64,000 nt of DNA from Lepiota brunneoincarnata (lineage: Eukaryota; Basidiomycota; Agaricomycetes; Agaricales; Agaricaceae): the NCBI GenBank assembly GCA_023014365.1, contig JAEBUN010000026.1:62001-126000 (forward strand), in the 5' to 3' direction. A program made the position numbers and the translations under genes. Below are positions 45,824 through 57,344 of the stretch, in pieces (position 1 is the stretch's first letter; every line of letters begins with the position of its first letter). Under the pieces are notes generated by a model. It saw only the letters and a program-made list of their open reading frames with translations. It made no database searches and had not been told where the DNA came from.

Positions 45824-47209
45824 AACCTGCGACCAGTAACTGTGCTACTTGCGCGGGTTTCATAGCGATGTTCATGTTTTGCTCCCACCTTGTCCCTTTT
45901 CCAAGTTTGAACATTGTCTTATGTGCATCGAGAGTCACCCGTCTGTAAGCCTAGCCTAAAGTGTATCTTTCGAGTGCATGTCAACAGATGATGATTAGAT
46001 GTCTCGCCGAAAGCTCTACGACAACCATACTAGGTTGACAAGTATGATAGTCAGAAGCCTCAAGATAACGTCATCTTTTCTTAGACGACATCACATTTCG
46101 GTCGTGATTTTGGATGCTAGGACCACTATGAGTTCTACGGGGAAGAGAGAGACATCCTTTCCCTTTACTCGTTACCTATATCGCTCTTAGAAGCATATAT
46201 ATCACACAAACGACACATTCTAGATCTGCGAGTAGAAACAGGTATACAAGCAGAGCGAACTGAGCCTATGGATGACTTAGGTAGGTAAGCCGGGGGTTGG
46301 GGCAACAGCATTGAAGGGAGTATCAGTCCAAGCATTGATATTCGTCAGATCTGTCAAGATGGAGCTTCAAAAACATTTAATCAAACTACTCGCGGCTCTC
46401 ACAACCCTTGGTAGGTCAGGTCAGCGGTCCTTATTCCACCGTTCAACGGAAAAAACTATGACACCCCATGATGACAAGTCCGCTCCCAGGATCGCAAGCC
46501 GGTTTTTCGGCTTCCGCTATGCACAACCTTCCTTGCGCCGGCCCGAGTCTGTGAGTTTTTATCCGTGTATCGCGCACAGCAACCCATCATTGCATGTTGT
46601 GCCATTCACGAAGTAAAATGCTCGTCCTAGCTTTGGTGCGCATCAAGACTTCAAAGTATTTAGTAAAGTTGATGCTCACCGTTATTTTGATGATCAGCAT
46701 GCAGCAAAAATGATAGGTATGGCGATGATAAACACTGTGTGACATATTGGTCCAATTGAGCTTCAACGAGGAGCTTGAATTGCATGATCTGCTTGATTTG
46801 GATGTTGCAGCTGGCGCGGGTTGTGTTGGCGATGACAGGGCGGTTGAGAGTTCTATGGATAACACGACCGACAAGTTCTTTTGCGACGATAAATTGTACT
46901 GGTATCATAGTGATCATGATCTAATCAGTTTGTTTTGTGTTTACTACTGGTCTCGGGAGCAACATGACGTGGTTACAAATCACGCCTTCATGTATGACTC
47001 ATGAACCTCGCACAACACTGAGGTGTATAGGGATACATGCCTGGTACACCCTGTACTCGTGTAGCTCTCCATCAAAACTTGCCCATGTTATTCGTACACT
47101 TGCTCTCTATGATGACTCTATTCCCTTCTTGAACTCACCTACGTTCCCACAGTAATTTTATCCATCCCCTCTGCCTACCTAGGTGATAGTGATATAAATC
47201 ATATGATAA
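45824..47209. other. gene-free stretch
   Basis: Short overlapping frames at 46311-47155 on both strands, none with splice or domain support. Confidence 0.45.
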
Positions 47210-47784
47210 GCTTGACACCAATTATGTACGCAACACGTGCTATTAAACATATATGTTCACAGATTTTCATCAAAAGGATCAAGGAGTATCATGCTTTAGC
47301 TGGGTTGGTGTGCCCGTTTCATAATAAATTGTCCGTCTTCCAAATGCCTACTTGCGAACGAGAGCGTTGATTAAGGGCCTGGGAATAATCGTGCAGAATC
47401 AGGCTGCGGAGTTTGGGAGATGATGAATGAAGCGCCTAATGCTGCCACTCCAGACGAGCAACTGGATTGACTGTGGATTGAAATACCAGCAGAGGGTACG
47501 TTAATTCAGTATTGAATTCTATGCCAACCGCTAACCAGACACCCCTGCTCTCGTGTGAATTAAGAACTTTGTTTGTTTAAAGCTGCCGGTAGAACTTGGA
47601 TGATCAACACTTAAATGGCCTTCAGTCAGGACACCATCATCGATCAGTGTCTGACCGCCTTAATATCTGACGTCCAATATTATTCTTACTGGCAAGAGGA
47701 ACTGCTTTTCTCACCATCCCCCGAAATAACTACACCCAGGGGCTATATGAGGCCCAAGTTCCAACCCAGTGCTTTCATTCCACA
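47210..47784 (+). repeat. shared 5' flank of seven-helix copies 3 and 4 (copy-4 side)
   Basis: Partner of 40360-41022; similarity is strongest in the last 170 bp before the ATG (the ACTTGGATGATCAACACTT block, then ATCGATCAGT, then the TATA-like box). Confidence 0.7.
47744..47752 (+). promoter_or_regulatory. TATA-like box of seven-helix copy 4
   Basis: TATATGAGG, 41 bp before the ATG at 47785, identical to the box of copy 2. Confidence 0.5.
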
Positions 47785-49068
47785 ATGTGGAACAATAGCA
47801 CCGTCCCCAATCCTGACACCTACCTCAATCATTTCCCACCAGACCAAGCAACTCAATTCGGGGTTGTCAGAAATGTCACCCTAGCCACTCTCGGGGTAAG
47901 TATAGTTCTCGATAAGCTGACAGGCTCAAATATGCTCAAGGAGGGCAACAGGCAGCAATATGGGACATTCTTGTCTACATTCCAGAGGACATCAAGATTG
48001 TGCGCAAATGCGCTGGCCTCGCTACAACTGGCTGCTTCGTCCTCTCTAGGTCACTACACGGGTCTCATCGGTCCGTGACATACCAAACTAACTGTCCGCT
48101 TGCAGAGTCCTCGCCGTCACATACGAACTGGGCTGGGTCATTTTGACCAGTATTTTTTCCTGGTTCGGCAGGTTTCATCACGGAATTGCTAATAATTCGG
48201 TCAGCACATTCTGTGCCAAATTGCGATACCGTTCGAATAGCATTGGATGGCATCCTGTGCCTCTTGACGATGGGAACAACCTCTTTTCTATTCCTCAGAC
48301 GAGTCCAAGCATTCTATATGGACAATCGCCTGGTTCACTGGGTGTTCTACTTTCTGTGGGCTACGACCAGCGGTGCCGTCGTGACGTTGATTATTGGCGC
48401 TCGCCTACAGCACATTCCCGGAACCCAATATTGCGTTGTGTACGAGACAGCAAACTACATCTCCGGAACCAACATCCTCCCAGTGGTTTTCGATACCCTA
48501 GTCTTCTTTGCGATCTCATATAAGATTGCTGCTACCCACCATGACATACACGGTTCTGGGATCACTCACAATACCTTCATCACCGGAAAGGCGCTTCCTA
48601 GGCTTTCACGCGCAATTTTGCAGGGAGGTCAACAATATTATCTGTCAGTAGCTTGCTTTCCCAATACCCAGTCATTTCATCGGTTCTGATTCAGGTATCA
48701 AGGTCACATTTCTGTTCAAACTCCTAAGCGTAGTCTTTATATTCGCTCCTACCGTGCCTCCAATTTACCATACATTATTCACGGTCCCATCTCTCGCTCT
48801 AGCAGCCTCCATGGCTTGCCGTGTCCACAGAAACCTGTCCAAGACCTTCCACGATGATGGTTTAGGGCATCTCCCAGCACCACTGTCCGGCCTCCGTTTT
48901 GGCAGCGGAGATCATCACTCGGAGAAGACTACAATAAACCATCTCCATCAGAACCAGTCGGGCTCGGATGTGAATCATACGCGTATGGGAGATATTGAGG
49001 CCGGAACAGCCGGACATTTTGAATCTGACTCGCATTCATCAGTGACAGGTTCTGGCATAGGAAAGTAA
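47785..49068 (+). CDS. seven-helix integral membrane protein, copy 4, intact
   Basis: Paralogue of the copy at 35166-36444, on the opposite strand. Exons 47785-47895, 47952-48049, 48106-48149, 48205-48647 and 48703-49068; 353 aa. It has the same helices (AIWDILVYIPED, LAVTYELGWVIL, GILCLLTMGTTSFLF, WVFYFLWATTSGAVVTLI, NILPVVFDTLVFFAISY, FKLLSVVFIFAP, LFTVPSLALAASMAC) and a longer polar tail containing INHLHQNQ. The last intron needs a donor four bases downstream of the one used by copy 2 (GTAGCT, not GTCAGT) together with the AAG acceptor at 48702; only this pair keeps the frame. The short extracellular N-terminus (about 35 residues) carries an N-x-S/T site (NNSTVP). Function unknown; the topology is receptor- or transporter-like. 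Confidence 0.83.
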
Positions 49069-49144
49069 ACGCTTCAAACCCGCGGTCCAATTGGCTGGCT
49101 TCGAGATTTGATAGACGGGCAACTTGTCGGATTCAATGAAGGAG

Positions 49145-49240
49145 ACCGGGTTTACTGTGTGTGGGTTACCAGCCACACCTGTGGAATTTCAATAAGCTAT
49201 GTCCAAGCGCTTAGTTACGAATTGATGTGCTGTACAGTGT
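49145..49240 (+). repeat. direct repeat R4, left copy
   Basis: Matches 52715-52810 (AAGCTATGTCCAAGC, TTAGTTA and GAAT blocks). It lies just 3' of seven-helix copy 4. Confidence 0.7.
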
Positions 49241-49873
49241 ATTTTGTAAGAATAATATTTTATCCGTGTCATGCCCATGTGCATAAGACATATCTTATAG
49301 GAGGGTCTCGCCTCAGTCACTCGACGTATAGGCAAGTCCTGAGAAGACCGAAATATACGTATTTACCACGAGCATTTTAGCTACTGATTATCGGCATAGA
49401 AATACCAAACAGACGGCGCGAGAATGACGAATGTCTGTATTGTGCTGTAAGGGCCATGATAAAACAAGATATGGATTAGGAATTGCAAGTGATGTAAAAT
49501 GATACTGTCTAGGCTGGGAGAGGGAGACGGAGCTTTCATCAAGCGCCCGTTGACCCTGGGTGGTGAGGCCGAGGAAGAGGCGGCGTCGCGTCACCCAGAA
49601 CTGTGCACCTCTCACCTGCATCTGTAACGAGCGCAGTAGTGGAGGGGTGGGGGAAGGATGAGCCTGAAAAAGGGTATGGGTGGGTGGGTTTTGGAAGGAT
49701 GCTAGGTATTGCGTGGTACACATGCGAAATTGAAGGCTGGCGAGCGAGGGAGGAGGGTATGCACGAGGGGTAAGGATTTATGTACTACAAGTGATGTGAC
49801 CATGTACCTGCTCTTTGTTTTTTTGAATTCAACATTTATATACTACAGTAAACAAACTAATGCTAAGACGCGG
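49241..49873. other. gene-free stretch
   Basis: Frames on the minus strand (49388-49723) are not protein-like and have no ATG/promoter support. Confidence 0.45.
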
Positions 49874-50230
49874 TCAAGCCCAATGCCCGGAGGTCGACGG
49901 TGGTGGATCCACAAAATATGGTCTGGAAGAGTGTGTAGAGGTTTCGAGTAGTATACGTTGGTGTACGCGGTCCGCAGCAGTGGGTGTATCAGGTGGATAC
50001 GGAGTTGGTTCGAACCAAGAGGGCTTCCTGGAGTACCAGTCCAGTCGCAATGTACCTTTGAGTAGGGAATCAAACCCTCTCTGCACCTCCAAGTCCTTAC
50101 GAAAAGGTCTCTTGGGGTGCTCGGTTCTGGGTTTCCGAGTGCAGTCAGAAATAATGTCCCCAGCTGACGATGATCTTAATCCATCATCTCGAGGAGTTCG
50201 GAAGATGATTGAGGTCGATAGAGGGGCCAT
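49874..50230 (-). CDS. orphan gene, 118 aa
   Basis: Single-exon frame starting at the ATG at 50230 in a good context (CACAATGGCC), 55 bp downstream of a TATAAA at 50290-50285, the same TATA-to-ATG spacing as in the two secreted peptide genes. The product has no signal peptide or membrane helix; it is rich in Pro, Arg and Ser (KRPFRKDLEVQRGFDSLL, WFEPTPYPPDTPTAADRV) and likely mostly unstructured. The opposite strand is open over nearly the same interval, so coding status rests on promoter and start context only. No family recognised. Confidence 0.42.
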   Translation of the reverse strand: MAPLSTSIIFRTPRDDGLRSSSAGDIISDCTRKPRTEHPKRPFRKDLEVQRGFDSLLKGTLRLDWYSRKPSWFEPTPYPPDTPTAADRVHQRILLETSTHSSRPYFVDPPPSTSGHWA

Positions 50231-50284
50231 TGTGTTGATGGGTTGGCAAACCGTCAGGGACAGTGGCAACCCAGATGAGGAGCC

Positions 50285-50290
50285 TTTATA
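50285..50290 (-). promoter_or_regulatory. TATA box of the 118-aa orphan gene
   Basis: TATAAA on the minus strand, 55 bp before the ATG at 50230. Confidence 0.45.
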
Positions 50291-50444
50291 TGGGAGGGTA
50301 ATTAGGAAGCGACCGTTGGTGGGAGACGTTGGAATAAGGGATTAATGTGAGGGGGCCCAGCACAATTGGCGCCGGGGATGGTGGTGGTTCGAGATCAAGG
50401 CCACATGTCTGCACTCGTGCAAGAGTCAGCACCTATTTCGGATG

Positions 50445-50810
50445 TAGAGGTGATGAAATGGCATTCCACTGGGCTTGAAACAGGTGAGCAAGACGGGGAG
50501 AAGGGGGTCGGGTGATTAAATCGTTTGCTCACCACAATGATACGGTCGCGTGATGCCGTGATTTATCCTCAGTCCCACCCGTAGAAGACTCGAGACAACA
50601 TCCAGGATTCGGAAGATCAAGGTAATTGCTCATTGCCGTTGCTACTATACAATCTACCATTAAAATACTCATAAAAGCACAACAAAAAAGTCCATCATCA
50701 AATACACATCCCAAATCGCCTCCAGCACCTCAATAAAATCTCCTCCACATCTCGCCACCTCCCTCCCTCCCTCCAGATCTTCTCCCTCTCAACCCAAGCG
50801 ATGTCATTGG
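50445..50810 (-). pseudogene. duplicated 3' end of the OSBP gene plus 3' flank
   Basis: About 365 bp that match 52990-53375 in the same orientation. On the minus strand the coding part reads VEREKIWREGGRWRDVEEI, as in the last exon of the oxysterol-binding protein gene, then diverges in frame; the following 3' flank (ACCATTAAAATACTCATAAAA) is shared too. A promoterless C-terminal fragment. Confidence 0.85.
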
Positions 50811-51185
50811 ACAAGGACTTGTCCATTCTTTGTGGACAGCTCCCCCGCTCTTTCTCCTTGCACTCTGCTGCAGCATGAGACCAACCACTGAGTTCATGTG
50901 GAATGGAGTCAGATCGTGACCTTGGCATCAATCGCTGATTCTGGCGACTTGGGGTCCCAAAAACCATTGAGCATCCCCCCCCTGGCTGTCTATTTATCTG
51001 TCGTTATTCGACAAGAGAAAATGCGCGTCGTATTCTGAGATTACCTGGAAAGTCCACATCTGTCGGGTTGATCAGGGATGCTCCTAAAGATTCATGGAAA
51101 CAATACTTTGACATTCGTTCAACAAGTACAAAATTCAACAATAGTAGCTACTACAAAGCGGCGTGGCCCGTTCACATCCCTGCAA

Positions 51186-51867
51186 TCAATTAACGATAGA
51201 CCAGGCTCCGTCGGAAAAGTGGAGCTTGATCCCGCCCTTGCCTGCAAGGTCAAACGTGAAAGCATTGATACTATTTGGGTCAAACATTGTGTTGGTAGTC
51301 AGCTCCCTGTTCCAGAAGACGGAGTAGCACAGGTTTGGAAGATATTCGCTAGCGGAATTTCCCGGGGCAAGGGGTGAGATGAAAAAGGAAGTGAACTGCC
51401 CGCTGGGAGGGTTCAGGTTGTTGATTCCAATGCGGGCGTTCTGCTTGGTTTCGTTGTGAACCCTAAATGCCTCCTCAGGTTGAATAGGACCCGAGACCGT
51501 GACTCCACCCTGCTCGTCGATCGCAGCGGACTGGCCCCCCATGATGTCACCAACCTGGGTGCTAGGTTGGACAACCGCGCCGGGCTAAATGATCGTGCAT
51601 CTTAGTCTAGTGGTGATGGAGAGCGGAAGTGGGCTTACTTACCTGAAACTCGTCCGTTAAGAAGACTTGGTACTTGTAGGGATCCAAGTTGAGCGCGACG
51701 TAGGGGCCAAGCTGGTTAGATGGGACTTGTGAAAAGACGACGTTTCCTCTGGCTCCTCTGCCAAAGACTCTGCCCATGTCCCTGCTGAAACAGAGATTGT
51801 AGCCACCCTCTTTGAGAACCCTCAAGTCCTCGGCGCTGATGTTGATCTTGATGGAAAGTTCGGGCAT
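51186..51867 (-). CDS. small soluble beta-rich protein of unknown function
   Basis: Two exons, 51867-51643 and 51584-51186, with a 58-nt intron (GTAAGT...TTTAG); 207 aa. The ATG at 51867 is chosen because it starts MPELSIKINISAEDL without a leader, and the frame before it is less protein-like. There is no signal peptide, and hydrophobic and polar residues alternate as in beta strands (KYQVFLTDEFQ, GKGGIKLHFSDGAWSIV). The pattern, with an early GYNLCFSRD segment, a central stretch around DIMGGQSAAIDEQGGV, a FFISPLAP motif and a C-terminal STMFD-type segment (here NTMFDPNSINAFTFDL), recalls a group of cytosolic fungal proteins that I cannot name. It may be lectin-like; this is only a guess. Splicing is well supported. 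Confidence 0.72.
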
Positions 51868-51869
51868 AT

Positions 51870-52714
51870 CGACGATCTGGGGACGTTGAGAATGAGTGAG
51901 GATAATACAAAAGTATAGCAACTAGCGTACAACGCTTGAGTTGTATTGAGGGCGAACACGTTTGTTCTGTCGATAACCCTCAGAACTAGGTGGCTTTTAT
52001 AACTTTTCGCTCATCAGTATTTCCCCTTTCCGTCGCGTACATAATCGATGCTTTTAAGCAGCAGACGCATCCATCGACTTCGTGTGAGAAGATTCTGGCT
52101 GAGAGCCGTATTCCTTTTTCCCAACCTGATTCCATAAAGCGCCAGTCCTGCTATTGTACTGGGACCCAGTGGAGATGAATTTCAAGTCATAATGAACACC
52201 CTGGAGCTTCTGAATCAGTTCTACCTGTCACGACATACAGCTTCAATGCTGCAGTGTCAACGCCGCAGCGGTTCCGAATAAGCACTACCGAGATAAAGAA
52301 AATCACAGCTCCTGTACCAAGCTGCCCAGAGCTCAGGAAAAGCCGAGGCTGGGTTGATGTGACCGATGTAGATCCCGTACGCACCATCTCGTGTCTAAAT
52401 TTGATTATGCCTTGGAGGTGGTTCTTACATATGTGGCTTTACTTAGCGACGGTCCTCATGTTCCCGAAAAGAACTCGCTAGGCTTCAATTACCTGTCGAG
52501 AACCGCGACTTCAATCACAGCTGCCTGACAAGGCTATCACTGTTATATGTATGTATGTTATGTGTACATACAATGACTGCTAATGCCCCTTGACTTCTCA
52601 AGCCACATCGCCACACAGGGAGCAGTCGAAGTGAACCTCATGTTCCGTCACATGAACCCCAGTTACTTCAATTCCACATCTCAAAGAAGTATGAGCTGAC
52701 TGATCAGCAAATGC
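51870..52714. other. gene-free stretch
   Basis: 5' flank of the beta-rich protein gene; the frame at 52254-52481 has no support. Confidence 0.45.
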
Positions 52715-52810
52715 CAAGGGTGTATGTGTGCTTTGCCGTGGCCACGCCCTATGGAATTTTAACAAGCTATGTCCAAGCTCTTAGTTATGAATCGATGCGC
52801 TGTATGTACG
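52715..52810 (+). repeat. direct repeat R4, right copy
   Basis: Partner of 49145-49240. With the OSBP 3'-end duplication (50445-50810 and 52990-53375) it shows that 49.1-50.8 kb and 52.7-53.4 kb share ancestry in the same order. Confidence 0.7.
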
Positions 52811-53278
52811 GTACGCCTCATAAACCAATTAATGCCACTGTATAATTTCTCCGAGACATTTAGATCCATCCCCCACAACCCAAGCATTGAGCGGGCCTTT
52901 CTAGTTACGGTTAGAGTTTGTTCTTGTGGTTGTTTGGGACGGCGCTGAGGCCTTCTCGTTTCCGGAAACAACGGTGTCGGACCTGTGTAGAAGTGATGAG
53001 ATGACATTCCATTGCGCCCGAAATAGGTGAGCGAGATGGGGAGAAGGGATTAGGTGATTTTAAATCCAATACATCATTTTCTCAGGCGTTCGGTGGGTAG
53101 GAGCACATTCACAATGACATGGTCGGGTGATGTTATGGTTTATCCTATCAGCTGCACCCACAGAGGACTCAAAATAACATCCAGGATTAAGAAGAACAAA
53201 GTAATTACTCATTACCATTGCTACCATACAATCCACCATTAAAATACTCATAAAAACAAAAAAAAAGTCCATCACCAA

Positions 53279-56200
53279 TTACACATCCCGAATCGCCTCC
53301 GGCTCCTCAACAAAAATCTCCTCCACATCTCGCCACCTCCCTCCCTCTCTCCAAATCTTCTCCCTCTCAACCCAATACTCCACCCTCTCCTCCACCCCAC
53401 CCACCACCTTCACCCTCACAGGCGTCCACACCCTCTCCCCCGTATCCCCATCCGTCTCCGCAACAAACCACCGAGGCCTATGTCCCTCCCTCGACCCCAC
53501 CTCCCTCTCCCTCCTCGTCGCCCTCTGCCTCTCTTCCTGCCTCATCTTCAATTCATTCGCCAAATCATACTTGCCCAACTCGAATGCCCTCTGATCCGGC
53601 CTCAATCTACAATCTGTTGGACACAAATATGGTCGAAGTTTGTCCCGAGGGCAATCATTGAGCGTAATCGCAAACGGCGTCAAGTTAAACGGCGAGCCGG
53701 CCGGCTTCTCCGAGTTTTTCCAGAGCAGAACATATTCGGGCGCTAATTGTGCAGAAGGAGAATTGGGTGCGCTCACGGTCGTGTCGGGATGCAATGCGCC
53801 TCTACCCTGCGCAGCGGTGCCAACTTGCCTCGCAATCAACTGCGAATTCCACCTCCCCGCAATCTCATACGCAAGCTCCCCTTGCGCGTCCAACACCTGC
53901 CCGGAAATCTCATATGCGTCTTTCCCTCGCCATCCCCTCGGCTTGAACGTGAGCATACACTGGTCCCCCGTTCTGTGGTTCGTAATCTGTATGTGGATAG
54001 TTGGGATCACATCGGAGGTAGGGAGGATAATGAAAACATACTATCATATCACCGTAATGATCGATCGTCGGGGAACCAAGAATGAACCCGGACACGTTCG
54101 TCGTCACTTTTTTCCAGGTGTAATGCTCAACCACTTTACCCTGCCCAGACGCTGCAGGTGCCTTGGGATATCCAGGACCTCCCCATGTTTCGGGAATGAT
54201 AAGATCGGCATGTGCGACACCTGTAGGCCTGATCTCGAACGACTTGCCCATGAATTTGTTCTGTGCATCGACCTAGCACAAATACTGTTTCAGTGGTACC
54301 AGGAGAGGACGCAGCCAGAAAAGGCTCACCTCGCCATAATAATGCCACAAAGGTGACTCAGCCCAACACGCAGAAATAGGCGGGTGGTGGCTGACTTGCT
54401 CCGATACATACCGATACTTCTTGTCCAACCGCACATACTCAAACGTCTCACTCTACACCATTACCAATAAACGTCAGCTATACCCCAAAAACAAAAGCCA
54501 CTCACCAACATGGGATTAAAAGGCTTCGCAATCCTCCCAATCGTTGACGAATAATTACTCATCGCGAACGCAGCCACAAACGCGAGTCTCTTCAATGGAT
54601 CCTTTTGCGTCGCGGCCGTATCCACTACCCAATGCCCCATGAGTAACAAAACAACAAAAAAGACAAAAGCGCACAAACTCACAACACTCAGAAAACTCCA
54701 TATCTTCCGCCATCCTCTGCAACATACTCGTCGGCTCATTGAAAAACACAGGAAAACTGATCCTCGTCAAATCCTTCCCAATACTATGCTTCAACACACT
54801 CCACAAACTTGTCGGTGGTCGCTCATCAGCCGTTTCTAGTTTGGTTCTCAGAACCTGATACCCTCCATATGGTTCCATGTTCGGATACGACGGCAAGGGC
54901 ATAGAAGCAGGGGGCGGCGATTTGAGGGATTCAGGAACGACGAGATTGGGGAGATTGTTCGACTCGATGGCATCGAAAAACTCGTCTTCTTCATCGGTAT
55001 CGTAACCTTCCTCATCATCGTCGTCAAAGGGCTCCTGGGGATGTGCCGGTGTGGGGATCGGGATCGAGGCAGGCTTGGAAGACTTGATAGTGTCAATGGT
55101 GCTGCTTCTCCCGGGTGGAGCTCTTACACCCGCCTGTGCTTGGATTGGGGCCGGGACAGCTATTGCAGGCACCACCACCTCCGGTGGCACAACAGCAGGT
55201 ACTGGACTCGGCACCACCGCTGCAACTGGCGTTCTCGGTTCCTCCACCAACGTAGGAGACTTGACAGTCCCCCTCCCGAAAGTCGAACCCCGAGCTCCGC
55301 TCCGCAAACTGCCAAACGCCTCGTATGCACCACTCGCACTCGGCCCAAACACTCTACTCCCCCTCTTCCGACTCCTGGCCCTCAACTCGCCCTCAAGCGC
55401 CGCACCTTCCTTGACAACTGTAGCCAAACTCTCCTCCCAAACCGACTGCCTCGCCTTTTCACGTTGTAACTGTTTCTTCCACCACTGTTCTCTATCCTGG
55501 ACCATTTGTGTGTATTCGTTGAAGAGTGCTTGGACTGTGGAAAGCGAGTCCTGTAGCGCAGAGGCCATCTCTGGTGTTGTTCGTTGAGGATGGGCAGGGC
55601 TGGAAAGGGGAAGGAAGAGGTTGGCAAGAAGTTGGGTTGTAAGTTCAAGCTGTGCGGCCGTAGTGTTCCCATGCAACTCGAAATTGGCCTCGTAGGGGGC
55701 TTGACGACCAGTTGAGTCCGCCGACGACGAGTCGTCTCCTTCGTCATCGTCGCCCTTGTCTGTGGTCTCATTCAGATTTGGCGTGGCATCAGAGGACATG
55801 TTGGCGTCCATTAACGAAGCGTTGACAGAATCTGAATCACCGAGAGTACTGAGACGAGCGCTCTTTCTAGAAGTTGTTGTCTGCATAGAAGGGGCGGAAG
55901 GGAGACCACTCGAGTCGCTTTCTCCACTTGGACGGCCAGTATCGTCGTAGGCAGGGCTTTGCTTGCACCATTCTATACTTTTGTTGATAGCTTGTATCCA
56001 ACGAGCGGCTTCAACTGGATGGTTGGCCTTGATATACCACTTTTGAACGGCAGAGTGACCCCGGGCAGGTAGAGATTGGATTTCAAACCGGGTGCGTTCC
56101 GAGACTTTCAAAAGAGCGTTTTTCATGGAAATAGAGCCACGACTGGCGATAGCTTCGTCTTCTTGGTGTCGGTAGTCTGCAGAGAGAAACATGAGGATTT

Positions 56201-57282
56201 GTACAAGAAACGAGTGAAGGATACTGACATGAGAGCACGCCATGCTTAAGCACAAACCATCTAGTACTATAACCCCTGGCAACATTGGTGTACTTGTTGA
56301 GGTATCCTTTAAGTGTGGGTGATTCCGCTATGGACGTGGGCGCTTGGATAAGAGATCTATCGTGATTTGCGACTAGACAGGGTCAAGACCTGAATGAGGG
56401 GATTATAGGATGACGTACATTGCCTGAGAAAGACCCTGACTTTATCATCCTTGCCTGCACTCTCATATGCCATCTTGCCCTTCCTGTTGCGGACAAAGAC
56501 ATCGGCACCTGCACGTACAGCAAGTTCGATCAATCGGAGATCCTTCCGTCTCGCAGCCTCGTGCAAGAGAGAGGTACCAGAGGCATCGTCGAGGTAATCG
56601 AGATCTACGAAGGTAACGCGGGGAGACTCGAGGAGCTGGATGAGGGCCGGGGACGGTGGTTCAGAGAGCGGGGAGAGGATATATGAACGAAGAAGAGAAC
56701 GATAGGAGGCATTGAGGAAAGCGCGAGAGTCTAGAGCGGGGGTTGGAAACGGGGCTTGGGTGGGGCGGGTAGAACTTACCGTCAATGGCCTTGAGGACAT
56801 CCTTGCCCTTTGCGACGTCTCTGCAGTTCCTGCGGTTTGCATCGCGGACGGAGTCATCGACGCCTTCCTGCTCAAGAAGGAGATTCACGATGTCTGCACG
56901 ACCAAGGGAAGCGGCGAGATGGAGGGCGGTAAAGCCCGATTTGGGGGGATGAATTCCGTTGGGGGAGATGGCGCGGTGGGAGAGAAGGAGGGCGACGGTT
57001 TGTGCTAAGATGGGCGGGTGAGAATGCATACCAGTGATAAAGAGGATGGCTCACGAGAGCTGCATCTGACTGCGAGATGGAGAGCAGCAGCAGCCGTGTC
57101 GATGGCAGTAGGAGATGAATCAGTCGAAGCTCGCCTGTCTTTCGCTATTTCTGTGAGAAAAGGGTGGATGAGGGCTGGATCGCCTAAAAGCGAGTGAGTA
57201 TCACAGAAAAAATATTAACAAATTACTGACCACTGCGTAGAGCAGCTAGCAACTTGACCTGGTAGAGCGCGTCAAGAGTCAT
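53279..57282 (-). CDS. SWH1: oxysterol-binding protein, ankyrin-PH-ORD type (Osh1/Swh1-like)
   Basis: Lipid-transfer protein acting at membrane contact sites. The multi-exon gene begins at ATG 57282 (MTLDALYQVKLLAALRSG) and stops at 53279. Domain order: ankyrin repeats (about 57.2-56.4 kb; SGFTALHLAASLGRADIVNLLL and GTSLLHEAARRKDLRLIELAV), a PH domain (56.3-56.0 kb; LKGYLNKYTNVARGYSTRWFV, then YRHQEDEAIASRGSISM), a long acidic Ser/Pro linker, and the ORD (54.9-53.3 kb) with GKDLTRISFPVFFNEP, PFNPM, the signature EQVSHHPP and TWKKVTTNV. The linker holds EFFDAIE (54983-54963), a perfect FFAT motif flanked by acidic residues, which binds VAP/Scs2 in the ER. This is the full Osh1/Osh2 architecture. 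Introns are short; internal joins not all resolved. Pieces of this gene recur at 43.8 and 50.4-50.8 kb. Confidence 0.92.
54963..54983 (-). other. FFAT motif coding site in the OSBP linker
   Basis: Codons for EFFDAIE, identical to the FFAT consensus E-F-F-D-A-x-E, directly preceded by DEEGYDTDEED. FFAT motifs dock lipid-transfer proteins on ER-resident VAP proteins. Confidence 0.85.
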
Positions 57283-57344
57283 TGAAAGAACGAGAGCGTG
57301 ACAACCCACGACATCATATCGCATAGTCACACTCTGTCACACTC

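Noticed and set aside
55051..55587. Plus-strand frame of 178 codons
   Set aside because: Antisense to the low-complexity OSBP linker; composition reflects the Ser/Pro/Asp-rich coding strand.
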